Shown here: piece by piece, positions 46,554-56,309 of the stretch
How positions within the stretch are numbered: the first letter of the stretch is position 1
Layout: every line of letters starts with the position of its first letter
From: Epiperipatus broadwayi
Lineage: Eukaryota > Onychophora > Udeonychophora > Euonychophora > Peripatidae
Direction: 5' to 3'
DNA: 64,000 nucleotides
Assembly (NCBI GenBank): GCA_028023455.1
Contig: JAQFVV010006335.1
Coordinates: 1,418,412-1,482,411, forward strand
Program-made: the position numbers and the translations under genes
The notes under the pieces: generated by a model
Seen by the model: only the letters and a program-made list of their open reading frames with translations
The model's database searches: none
What the model was told of the DNA's origin: nothing

Positions 46554-49500
46554 GAGGCCTTAAAGGAACCGAGCAGGGCAAATTCCTAATGTCCACTCCA
46601 TACTTTCTTGTCATTGCAGCTGTTATTACTATATGTTTATTCATATAGTATACGAACATGGATGGGCTGCTCACCAAAATGCATTAGCCAGCATGGTGAG
46701 TTTATTGGCTTTTTACCTCTGAGTTTAAGATCAAGAAACACCATGGTCTTTCTTCTCAGTGCCTGATAAGGCAGAATGAATGTTTGTGTAAATGATAAAG
46801 ATTTTTCCCAATTATACAATTATGACAGACAAAAATAAAGCATGGCCCTTAATCCCAGGAGGCTGTAAAGTCACCAACCAAGGCAGCGGTTGGTGACCGA
46901 AGGCGGAGGGTGCTAAGAATATCCTGGAGGCGGACCCAGGCTGCAATTCGATGACGACTTTTTATTTAGGTACTTACAACTGCAGATCACTTTCAAGTGA
47001 AGGAAGATTGCAAGAATTAGAAGAAGAACTCTCTTATATTAAATGGGATATTATTGGACTTTGTGAAGTTAGAAGAAAAGGTGAAGAGACAATTGATTTA
47101 AAAAGTGGACATATGCTCTATTATAAAGGCACAAATATTGGAAATACAAGTGGAGTAGGATTCATTATAAGTAAAAAGTAGAAGAACAATATTGTGGAGA
47201 TTGATGGTGTATCAGGCAGAGTGGCAAGATTAGTTATACAACTTAATAGCAGATATCAAATGCAGATAATTCAGGTTTATGCCCCAACAAGTTCTCACAG
47301 TGATGAAGTAGTAGAAGATTTTTATATGAACATACAAAAGGCTTTTGATCAGAGTAAACAACATTTTAAAATTGTTATGGGAGATTTTAATGCTAGAATT
47401 GGTAAACAAATGAAAGATGAAAGTGTTGTAGGTAATTTTGGTTATGGTAATAGAAATGAGAGAGGACATAGACTTGTGGAGTTTGCAGAGAAGGAAAAAC
47501 TTTATATTATGAATTCTTTTTTTGAGAAAAATGTTAGAAGGAAATGGACATGGAAGCATCCAAATGAAGGTACAGCAGAATTGGATTATATTTTGACTAA
47601 CAGGAAATACATATTTCAAGATTGTAATGTTCTTAATAAATTTAACACAGGAAGTGATCATCGATTAGTAAGGGGTAAGATACATGTTAATGTAAAACTA
47701 GAGAGACAAAAATTATTAAGAAAAACTATATTTACAGTTGATATTCCTAATCTTCAGAAACATTCTAATGAATTTAAATTAGAACTTACAAATCGGTTTC
47801 AAGTATTAGTAGATTTTGAACATGATTCAGATTTGAATGAAATTAATATGAAAATAACTGATACACTTTTAAAAACTGCAACAAAGATAGCTGGTAGAAA
47901 AAAGCAGCAATTGACTAATAAAATTTCTACTGAGACTAGAGAACTTATGAAGAAAAGAAGGAATATGAAGATATGCAAGAATGATGCATTAAAAAGAATT
48001 GAATATCTCGAATTTTGTAAAATGGTGCGGAAAAGAGTTGAAAATGATATAAGAAAGTATAACTGTGAACTAGCAAGAAAAGCTGTAGAAGAAAATAAAA
48101 GTCTTAAGAATGTAAAACAACATTTTGGTATTGGTAGGAAATTTATATCTGCAATAAGGAAAAAAGATGGAATTATTACTAAAAAGAGGGATGACATTAT
48201 GAAATTGGTAGAAGATTTTTATCAAGAATTATATAGTAATAAAGAACAAGTACCTCCTATATCTATTAAATCTTTTAAATTGCCCAGAATTTTAAATGAA
48301 GAAGTGAGAAATGCAATTAAATGTATGAAAAAAGGAAAGTCTCTATGTAATGATGGAATTATAATTGATATATTAAAAGAAGCAGGTGAAGAAACAGAAA
48401 AAATATTTGCAAAGTTATAAACCAAATGTCTAAATGATAAAGATGTACCGGTTGATTGGAAGAATGCAGTAATAATATTAATATTTAAAAAAGGTGATAA
48501 AGAAGATATTAGAAATTACAGACCTATCAGCCTTTTATCAGTTTTATATAAAATTTTTACCAAGATAATTACAACTCATCTACAGAGAACCTTGGATTTT
48601 CACCAACCAAGAGAACAAGCTGGATTTAAAAGTGGTTTTAGTACAGTAGATCATATTCAAGTATTGAGAGAAGTTATAGAAAGGACAAATGAATATGAGT
48701 TGCCATTATGTTTTGGATTTGTAGATTATGAAAAGGCATTTGATTCTATAAACATTTCTTCAGTGATTAAAGCATTGGATCATCAAGATATAGATCCAGG
48801 ATATTGTCATATTTTAAAGAATATTTATAAAAATGCAACAGCAACAATTAGATTACATAATGATACTGGAAAAGTCAACATTGAGAAAGGTGTAAGACAA
48901 GGTGACTCCATATCTCCAAAACTTTTTACAGCAGTGCTGCAAAAAGTATTTTGTGGATTAAAATGGGAAACTAAAGAAGTGAAAGTAAATGGAGATTATT
49001 TAAGTCATTTAGATTTCACAGATGATGTAGTTGTTTTTGCAAATAATGCTTCCGAGCTGCAGGAAATGTTGCAGGAGTTATCAGATGAAAGTTGGAAAGT
49101 AGGACTAAAGATAAATGTTAAAAAGACTAAAGTAATGTTTAATCGATTTGCTCAAAATATGAAAATAAAGATTGATTATGATGAATTAGAAGAAGTTAAG
49201 AGTTACAAATACCTTGGTCAGATTATTAATACAGATGGAAACATAATAGAGGAAATTAATCATAGAATTAAACTTGGTTGGAGTGCTTTTGGTAGAAATA
49301 ACTTGATATTAAAAGGAAATATGCCTATGTGTTTGAAAAGAAAGGTTTTTAACAAATTTGTTTTACCAGTTCTTACTTATGGATCTGAGACTTGGACACT
49401 TAATAGAAGATCAATACAGAGACTTCAGACCACTCAAAGAAGTATGGAGAGATGTATGTTGGGAGTAACAAGAAGAGATCGAAAATGCAATGTATGGGTA

Positions 49501-49800
49501 AGAGAACAAACAGGTGTTACTGACCTCATTGAAAAAATTAAAAGATTGAAGTGGAGTTGGGCTGGACATATTGCTAGAAGAGATGATAATAGATGGACAA
49601 TTGAAATTTTAAACTGGATTCCAAGAGATTGTAAAAGACCCAGAAGGAGACCACATGTAAGATGGATGGATGAAATAAGAAAATGTGTAAGGGTGATGTG
49701 GAGAAGAGAAGCTAAAGATCGGAGAAGATGGATTAAACTTGGAGAGACCTTCATCCTGCAGTGGATTGATAATGGTTGATAATGATGATGATATGTGATG
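46554..49800 (+). mobile_element. RTE-clade LINE, near full length
   Basis: The leader from 46554 (GAGGCCTTAAAGGAACC) matches the leader of the minus copy ending at 14374, which fixes the 5' limit. One long coding frame (46951-49779) follows, then a very short 3' end: GGTTGATAATGATGATGAT just past the stop. RTE elements typically have one main frame and a short repetitive 3' tail, as here. Other copies in the window are 11287-14374 (minus), 5178-6085, 51203-51497 and 52580-52735. It meets another LINE's tail at about 49800. Confidence 0.93.
46951..49779 (+). pseudogene. RTE endonuclease-reverse transcriptase, two stops
   Basis: A single frame of 943 codons including the final stop, interrupted by TAG at 47179 and TAA at 48418 but with no frameshift. 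The N-terminal APE-type endonuclease (residues ~1-240) shows TYNCRSLSSEGR, LCEVRRKGEE, QVYAPTSSHSDE, MGDFNARIG (~143-151) and GSDHRLV (~234-240), the metal-binding and catalytic signature residues. A ~300-residue linker leads to the RT: RNYRPISLLSVLYKIFTKII, FVDYEKAFDSI (motif A, ~590), GVRQGDSISP (motif B, ~647), FTDDVVVF (motif C, ~689, with T replacing the usual A), GLKINVKKTK and YKYLGQIIN. The C-terminal RTE block contains YGSETWTLNRRS, WAGHIARRDD and LGETFILQW. It would nick target DNA and prime cDNA synthesis there. The stops make this copy unable to produce the full protein unless read through. Confidence 0.95.
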
Positions 49801-50487
49801 TGATGTGATGTATTATGGCTTCTCCTTAAACGAAGTCAAGAATATCTCAGCAATTATGCCCAGATAAACCTGTTAGCCACTTTCTTTTACATTCCCCACT
49901 CTAAATTTACCCATAATCTGCTCTATCCCATTTCCACAACATAATTTTTGTCAACTCTATAACCTTTATATCTACATCCCCCTTATCTTTTCCCAAACCC
50001 AGCATAAAAACCAATAATTCACTTTCTGTATAATCACTCTTTTCATATTTATTTTTCCACAACTTCATTATATGTACCCTTTCTGTTCTCAAACATTTAC
50101 ATTCAATTAACAAATGCCTAATATTTTCAATTCCGTCCTTACATAATTTACAAAATAAATCACCCATATTTTTCCATTTACATGTATATTCTTTTGTAGC
50201 TAAAGATCCCGTTCAAGCCTTAAACAATAAACTACTTTCCTTACTATTATCATATATTAACTCACACCTAATATTCTGTTTATTTCTATATATATTTAAA
50301 CTCTTTTTACTCTCCATACTATTTCTCCATCTCTCTAACTCCCTAGTCTTTATTAATAAATTTATTATTTTATCCCATTGTTTACTGCTATAACACTCAA
50401 TAATCCTCTTAACACAATCATCCCATCTTTTGTACAAATATACTGATATAAATTCTTTATCCAAATCTTTTGCATAGTGCTATTATT
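49801..50487 (-). pseudogene. 3' end of third LINE family, zinc-finger C-terminus
   Basis: Two minus frames, MDKEFISVYLYKRWDDCVKR onward (50464-50213) and a frame starting MGDLFCKLCKDGIENIRHLL (50167-49907), form the C-terminus of a LINE polyprotein. The second holds a C-x2-C...H-x4-C zinc-binding knuckle (FCKLC ... RHLLIEC), as found after the RT in several LINE clades. The same sequence, more decayed, ends the plus copy at 61470-62040. A 3' untranslated piece ends CCATAATACATCACATCAC, with an (ATCAC)-type tail. It is 5'-truncated, as expected from incomplete reverse transcription. The two frames are separated by a stop/frame change near 50210. Confidence 0.8.
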
Positions 50488-51202
50488 GAGATATAGATCT
50501 TTAAACAGAGGGCGTTACTGGATATTTGTAATTGTATAATGGTTTGTATATTTTCTATAATTATTTCAGTTAGTGTTAACAGTAACTTTATATATATATA
50601 TATATATATATAGATCGAAGAATCGATCTGTCTGTTTCAATATATATATATAATGAAGTTGTATCATTTCATACATAGAGATAAGTTTTAATTTATATAC
50701 TATAAAAATTAGTAATGATATAACTGTAAAATAAGTTGGATAAAATTCATTATGCAATTTATTTTAAAATTTTAAAAATGTAGAAAACTATGTATTAAAC
50801 TTTTTTTTAGTGTTTTAATTTTTAAGTCAAAATGCAAAAAATAATTATAATCTTTTTTCTTTATTTTTTATTTTTTTGCAATTCATAAGTTTTTAAAAAT
50901 GTATTGATTAAAGTGAAACTTAATTGAACATTGGAAATAATTTTTAACTTTTATTTTAACCTCTTCGTTTTTAAAATGAAGAGTACAAACTTTATTATTC
51001 TGATTTATTTTTGATAAAATAAAAGATTACTATATCCATTTAAAGTATTTAACATGCATAAATCTGAAAAATAATAACTCAGTTTAATAAACATTTGCAT
51101 TCTGGAAAGTCTATTTAAATCACGTACATGAAAATGTGATTTTTTATTCTCGTGCATATGCTTTTCCTGCCTTATTGAGAAATAATGTATATATTTGTTC
51201 AG
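50488..51202. other. AT-rich noncoding stretch with TA tracts
   Basis: TA tracts at about 50589-50612 and 50639-50653 surround ATCGAAGAATCGATCTGTCT. No gene. Confidence 0.5.
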
Positions 51203-51497
51203 TTAAGAGAACAAACATGTGTTACTGACTTCATTGAAAATATTAAAAGACTGAAATAGAATTGGGCTGAACATATTGCTAGAAGAAATGATAATAGATG
51301 GAGAATTGAAATCTTAAACTGGATTCCAAAAGATTGTAAAAAAACAGAAGGATACCACATGTGAGATGGATGGATGAAATAAGAAAGTGTGCAGGGGTGA
51401 TGTGGAGAAGAGAAGCTAAAGATCAGAGAAGATGGATTGAACTTGGAGAGACCTTCATCATGCAGTGGATTAATAATGGTTGATGATGATGATGATA
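51203..51497 (+). pseudogene. 3' fragment of RTE LINE
   Basis: It aligns with 49498-49795, the last ~95 codons of the RTE frame (VREQTGVTD onward to LGETFI(L/M)QW) plus the short tail GGTTGATGATGATGATGAT. Stops and frameshifts are present. A 5'-truncated insertion typical of LINEs. Confidence 0.92.
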
Positions 51498-51984
51498 TAC
51501 TAGCAATTAAATCAATGTGCATGCTCCTTACAGAGATATAAGTGATTGAAGTGGATGCAAACAATAGAAAAACATGGAAATGATTGTTGAATTGTCCTAG
51601 TAAATAACTAAAAATAAGCATGATAATTTAAACAATTGACTTTATTGATATACTTCAAACATTAATATGTATTCATATATTGAAAATTATCAATCAATCT
51701 ATTACAATAAAGACACCATTTTTACATTATTTACTATATTTTCTTTTTCATTATAAAATTTTTTTTTTCTATTTTTGAAATTTTATCTTAGTTTGTAATT
51801 TGTAATATTCATAATAAAAATCAAATATCCTATAAATAATTAATTGTGTAAGTTCCAATAACTCAATAATGAAATAATACTATAAGGAAATTATTTTAAT
51901 AATTTATTACTCCATAAATGGATCACATTTTATTTAATTTATATCAATTATTGATACTTGTCGAAAAGGAAATGTTATTTATAT
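51498..51984. other. AT-rich noncoding stretch
   Basis: No gene or repeat is supportable here. Confidence 0.45.
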
Positions 51985-52100
51985 TCCTCATGTGTCATAG
52001 CATCAGCCGGGAAACGAACCCACTAACCTGGAACAATTGCTTGTAAAGCAGCTGTCGCTGACTTCTCAACCACCAATGCTAGACTAATATTATTTATATT
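51985..52100 (-). repeat. tRNA-like repeat, second full copy
   Basis: The minus strand starts GCATTGGTGGTTGAGAAGTC and ends GGGTTCGTTTCCCGGCTGAT before GC. The ends pair over 7 bp (GCATTGG with CTGATGC, two G-T pairs), and the T-arm GGG-TTCGTTT-CCC is well formed. Box A is weaker than in the 8862-8960 copy. The 3' flank CTATGACAC is shared with the fragment at 33391, indicating a longer dispersed repeat. Confidence 0.65.
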
Positions 52101-52579
52101 AGTGACATTATTAGTATTATTAACAGTGATAAGTTAAATGTTAACTGAAATTTGAGTCAATTTAAAAGAACTGTTATGAAGATTGGTGCTAAACTAATAT
52201 TACACCCATTGGAGAATCAATGATTAATTATATTTACTAATATGTAAAAATAAGATAAAAATTGCATCATTTTTGTCTGGCTTTATCATTGATACAATAG
52301 GGGGTCTTATTTACTCATTGGACGATTATTTCTTTACAATATTATTATAAGTCTATAAGAAAGCAGTCTGTATAGTGAATATTAATAACTTCAGAAATAT
52401 TATTTGAAAAATATTTTTAAAATTTGAATATATTTTGAAAAATGATAAATATCTGAGGATAACAATTGAAAAATAAGTGATACCCTATTAATTCTTGCAA
52501 TAAAAACTAGCTCACATTAAAATTAAGCTATTTATCAATAAATTATATTCTGAGACAAGACAATGTATATATACATATG
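52101..52579. other. AT-rich noncoding stretch
   Basis: No gene. Near 52185-52205 a short GGTGCTAAACTAATATTA echoes the outer end of the tRNA-like repeat. Confidence 0.4.
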
Positions 52580-52735
52580 AAAATTAGTCATTAAGAAAAA
52601 ATAAATATCTAAAGTTTTGTAAAATGCTAAAAAAAGTTATTAATGATATAAGAAAATATAATTATGAATTTAAAAAAAAGGTATAGCAAAAAGTAAAAGT
52701 CTCAAGAGGATACAACAACATGTTGGTATTTGTTT
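52580..52735 (+). pseudogene. Small internal RTE LINE fragment
   Basis: TAAATATCTAAAGTTTTGTA then AATGATATAAGAAAATATAA and ATGTTGGTATTTG follow 47999-48140 of the RTE copy in the linker region, with indels. Confidence 0.75.
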
Positions 52736-53369
52736 CTTGTTAAAGTATCTAAAAAGTATACATATAGGTTGAATTGTTTTAAAAACATTTTATCATTTGA
52801 TAGAAATAATCTAACACATAAATACAAGAAAACACGATCATCACAAAAATTCAACAATCATATAGAACTTTTAGGTAACATTTGTTTTCTCCTTTAAAAA
52901 TAAAATCCTCAAATCTTAAGTGATAAAAACTTTTGAAACAGATATCACATGATAATTTATATGAAAGAAGATCCAACATGAAACTTGATGCTCTATCTTT
53001 AAATTATTAAAAATGGAAAAAAAAAATCAGATGTCTGACAGACTAACAACAAAGTTGAATTTATTAGTATAATTTTTAAAATGACTCATCAGTGATCAAA
53101 TTGTTATATAAAATGCAAAAATCTAATTGATCATATGTATATATTGTAAATAAACAATATAACTGGAACATTTAATTTAAATTATTTATATATAACGAAA
53201 AATTTTAATTCGTGCAAAACTATAAGGAAAAAATGTTACAAGAAACATTTTTTATATTTTTTTATAAAAGTTATATACTAATTTATCATTTCTAGGTTTA
53301 CAGTTATAGCACTTAAACTCACTAAGAAAGCTTTTAACTTGTAATTATACTTGAATAATTAGGTTTGGA
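52736..53369. other. AT-rich noncoding stretch
   Basis: No gene is supportable; it could include the 5' leader of the LINE that follows. Confidence 0.4.
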
Positions 53370-54902
53370 AAATTTGGTATGGCAGGCTATAAATAGAAAA
53401 GAAAAAGGGAAAAAAAAGGTTGTGGTATAGATATAATGTCAAAAAAATATTTAAATACTGTTAAATGATAAAAAAAATTATGGTTTGAGGTAAAGCTAGG
53501 AAGACAAGAATGGATAGCGGTTATAGTATATATGGACACTGGAAGTAGTCAAGCTATATATAATGGAGTAGAACAATAGAATATATAACTGCCTATTTAA
53601 GGATATACAGAGTTTCAAAAAATGGAAGATAATTATGGTTATAAGGGGTATGAATGGTCATATTGAAGAAAATGATGACTTGGATAACAAGAATAGGCAG
53701 CTTCTGAAAAATATTAGTCACAGAGTGAATTTAAACATTAGAAATTTATCAAATATTTATGAAGAGAAATATACATGGACTAAAAATAAATATTTTACAC
53801 AATAGATTGCATATTAGTAGATAAAGTGATAATGAAGAGAGAGTATCTAAAAGTGATCATACTTTTTTTATTGTAGAAATTGTTGATAATTTGATGGAAA
53901 ATAATAATAAAAGTAGGGAAAATAGTGAAAGATATGAATGGAGAGTGAATGATAAGTATAAGTTAGAAGAATATAAAATAAAAGTAGAAAAAGTCATGAA
54001 AGAGTTTGTTGAGAATGAATATAAGGTTTTAGATGAGAGTATTCAGAACAATGAAGTTATAGAAAAGTGAGAATTAGTAAAAGTGTAAAAGAGTGGTAAA
54101 ATTCATGCAGAGAACATAAATGTGTTATTAAAAACAAAGAACATTAAAAAGATGTTAATATTAAATGGGAAAAATATTTAAATAAAAGAAGTTGGATAAA
54201 ATATGTAATTACAGAAAGAGAATAAAATTAAATAGTAAATTATTGAAAGATATTAATAAAAATGAAAGATGGGGGGGGGGTAAAACATTTTGGAAATATA
54301 TTAAAAAATGAATGCAGGGGAGAAATAGTAGTACTAAATGATGAGGAGAAAGCTTGCAGTTCCAGTGAAGTATTGATTCAATTTTAAATATGTAATGGAT
54401 ATAGAAATAATGTTAGATGTGAAAGACAGAATGACAACAGTCTTAAAAGCACAAAGTAATGAAAATATTACTTTTACAAAAAAAAAAAAAAGAATTTAAT
54501 GAGCTGGAAAGCAAGAGGTTTAGATGGATGAGCTGCAGACATGGTGAGGAATTTGGGAAATGTAGCAAAATTAAATTTATTATCATGCTTTAATAAGAAG
54601 GCACACAAGACAAAATTTTCAGATACATAAAATAATACAAGAGTGAGACTATTATTTAAAAGAAAAAAGTATAGCCTATAGAAATATAAACAATTATAGA
54701 CTGGTAATCATACCATATGTGTTGTATATTTTTTTTGCATATAAAGTGGCTGGAAAAATAGCAAAATGGATGGGAAAAAATAATGTATTAGGAGAAATGC
54801 AAGGTAGTTTTAAGAACACATAATTATATAGGAGTTAGTTTATTTGTAGTCACACAACTTATAAAAATAAATAGGAATATAAGTAGGCAATTATATATGA
54901 TC

Positions 54903-54905
<3 letters not shown>
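53370..54905 (+). pseudogene. Third LINE family, 5' half (endonuclease to RT start)
   Basis: Across frames this shows a decayed APE-type endonuclease: KLGRQEWIAVIVYMDTGSSQ (about 53490-53550), then VIRGMNGHIEENDDLDNKNR (about 53635-53695; G(D/M)(F/M)N is the catalytic block) and NIYEEKYTWTKN (about 53750-53790). The linker and the RT approach follow: SWKARGLDG and ADMVRNLGNVAKLNLLSCFN (about 54500-54600), RVRLLFKRKK, AKWMGKNN and GEMQGSFK (about 54760-54815). The frame then reaches the residues just before RT motif A and is cut at a TA tract at about 54905. The continuation, KRAYDRENRNRLW, resumes at 60558. Numerous stops make it dead. The clade is uncertain: endonuclease plus C-terminal zinc knuckle would fit I- or CR1-like groups. 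Confidence 0.75.
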
Positions 54906-54950
<45 letters not shown>

Positions 54951-55046
54951 TAAGAGCGTGCTAATAGCTCTAAACAAGCTTTTTTTTTTTATTTATGATA
55001 AATGCTACTACAAGAGAAGGCATTCAAATCATTTTTATTTTAAATG

Positions 55047-55102
55047 GTCCCCATCCCCAGACCGGTTTCGACCTATGGGTCTCTTCAGTGAGGAGTTGGG
55101 AC
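55047..55102 (-). ncRNA. Type I hammerhead ribozyme, unit 1
   Basis: On the minus strand: stem I 5' strand GTCCC-AAC-TCCTCA, core CTGAAGA (fits CTGANGA), stem II GACC/GGTC with loop CATA, GAAA, then CCGGTC. Stem III is minimal (the A of GAAA with T around CCGG), and ACCGGT is self-complementary, as in hammerheads that cut as dimers. The cleavage triplet GTC ends at 55060. The stem I 3' strand TGGGGA-TG-GGGAC pairs 6 bp (one G-T) and, beyond the internal loop, 5 bp. All core positions are intact. Cleavage is predicted between minus-strand bases at 55060 and 55059. Confidence 0.9.
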
Positions 55103-55469
55103 ATTAGATCTAAAAAACCAACTCAAGCAAAGCATTTATCTAAAAGATAATTGTTAGAAGAAGATCTGAAACTTTTAGACATCTACATGTCTTTAAAGTC
55201 AGCTCTCCAACTGAAAAAATCATATGGGACTGAACTTAATTCAGATACTCCATATAATAGTAGGCTTAGCTCTTTAATTTAGCTAAAGCCACAACAGCAA
55301 AATAATAATAGTAATAGTAACAAGTCAGATGTCACATGACTTATATATAGCTTGCACTTACAAATATGTAAAGTTAAGAGCGTGCTAATAGCTCTAAACA
55401 AGCTTTTTTTTTTATTTATGATAAATGCTACTACAAGAGAAGGCATTCAAATCATTTTTATTTTAAATG

Positions 55470-55525
55470 GTCCCTATCCCCAGACCGGTTTCGACCTATG
55501 GGTCTCTTCAGTGAGGAGTTGGGAC
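55470..55525 (-). ncRNA. Type I hammerhead ribozyme, unit 2
   Basis: Identical to the unit 1 ribozyme except for one base in the stem I internal loop (TA in place of TG on the 3' strand, from C to T at plus position 55475). The core, stems and GTC site are unchanged; cleavage is predicted at 55483/55482. The change could alter the loop-loop contact and therefore the rate. Confidence 0.9.
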
Positions 55526-55892
55526 ATTAGATCTAAAAAACCAACTCAAGCAAAGCATTTATCTAAAAGATAATTGTTAGAAGAAGATCTGAAACTTTTA
55601 GACATCTACATGTCTTTAAAGTCAGCTCTCCAACTGAAAAAATCATATGGGACTGAACTTAATTCAGATACTCCATATAATAGTAGGCTTAGCTCTTTAA
55701 TTTAGCTAAAGCCACAACAGCAAAATAATAATAGTAATAGTAACAAGTCAGATGTCACATGACTTATATATAGCTTGCACTTACAAATATGTAAAGTTAA
55801 GAGCGTGCTAATAGCTCTAAACAAGCTTTTTTTTTTATTTATGATAAATGCTACTACAAGAGAAGGCATTCAAATCATTTTTATTTTAAATG

Positions 55893-55948
55893 GTCCCCAT
55901 CCCCAGACCGGTTTCGACCTATGGGTCTCTTCAGTGAGGAGTTGGGAC
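55893..55948 (-). ncRNA. Type I hammerhead ribozyme, unit 3
   Basis: Same sequence as the unit 1 ribozyme with all core residues intact; cleavage predicted at 55906/55905. The fourth, partial unit ends about 20 bp short of where its own cleavage site would lie, so it has no ribozyme. Confidence 0.9.
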
Positions 55949-56309
55949 ATTAGATCTAAAAAACCAACTCAAGCAAAGCATTTATCTAAAAGATAATTGT
56001 TAGAAGAAGATCTGAAACTTTTAGACATCTACATGTCTTTAAAGTCAGCTCTCCAACTGAAAAAATCATATGGGACTGAACTTAATTCAGATACTCCATA
56101 TAATAGTAGGCTTAGCTCTTTAATTTAGCTAAAGCCACAACAGCAAAATAATAATAGTAATAGTAACAAGTCAGATGTCACATGACTTATATATAGCTTG
56201 CACTTACAAATATGTAAAGTTAAGAGCGTGCTAATAGCTCTAAACAAGCTTTTTTTTTTATTTATGATAAATGCTACTACAAGAGAAGGCATTCAAATCA
56301 TTTTTATTT

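Larger units (their letters stand above)
54946..56309 (-). mobile_element. Retrozyme-like 423-bp tandem array with hammerheads
   Basis: Units start at 54946, 55370, 55793 and 56216 (AAAGTTAAGAGCGTGC), giving periods of 424, 423 and 423; the first has one extra T in a T run. The copies are nearly identical (one clear substitution, C to T at 55475), and the fourth is cut at 56309. No protein is encoded: the matching open frames on plus are incidental. Each complete unit carries a type I hammerhead on the minus strand. Cleavage sites at 55060, 55483 and 55906 would release two exact 423-nt monomers. TA tracts lie on both sides (about 54906-54945 and 56310-56325). Tandem sub-kilobase units, hammerhead and lack of coding match animal retrozymes, which are thought to move with PLE machinery. 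Near-identity suggests recent insertion or recent homogenisation. Confidence 0.88.

Noticed and set aside
47230-48425. Minus-strand frames opposite the RTE LINE
   Set aside because: They are antisense shadows of the endonuclease/RT frame, with no motif of their own.
55352-55996. Repeated 73-codon open frames (MHLQICKVKSVL...) as a gene family
   Set aside because: They repeat only because the DNA unit repeats, and their frame crosses the ribozyme antisense to it; no protein-like features.
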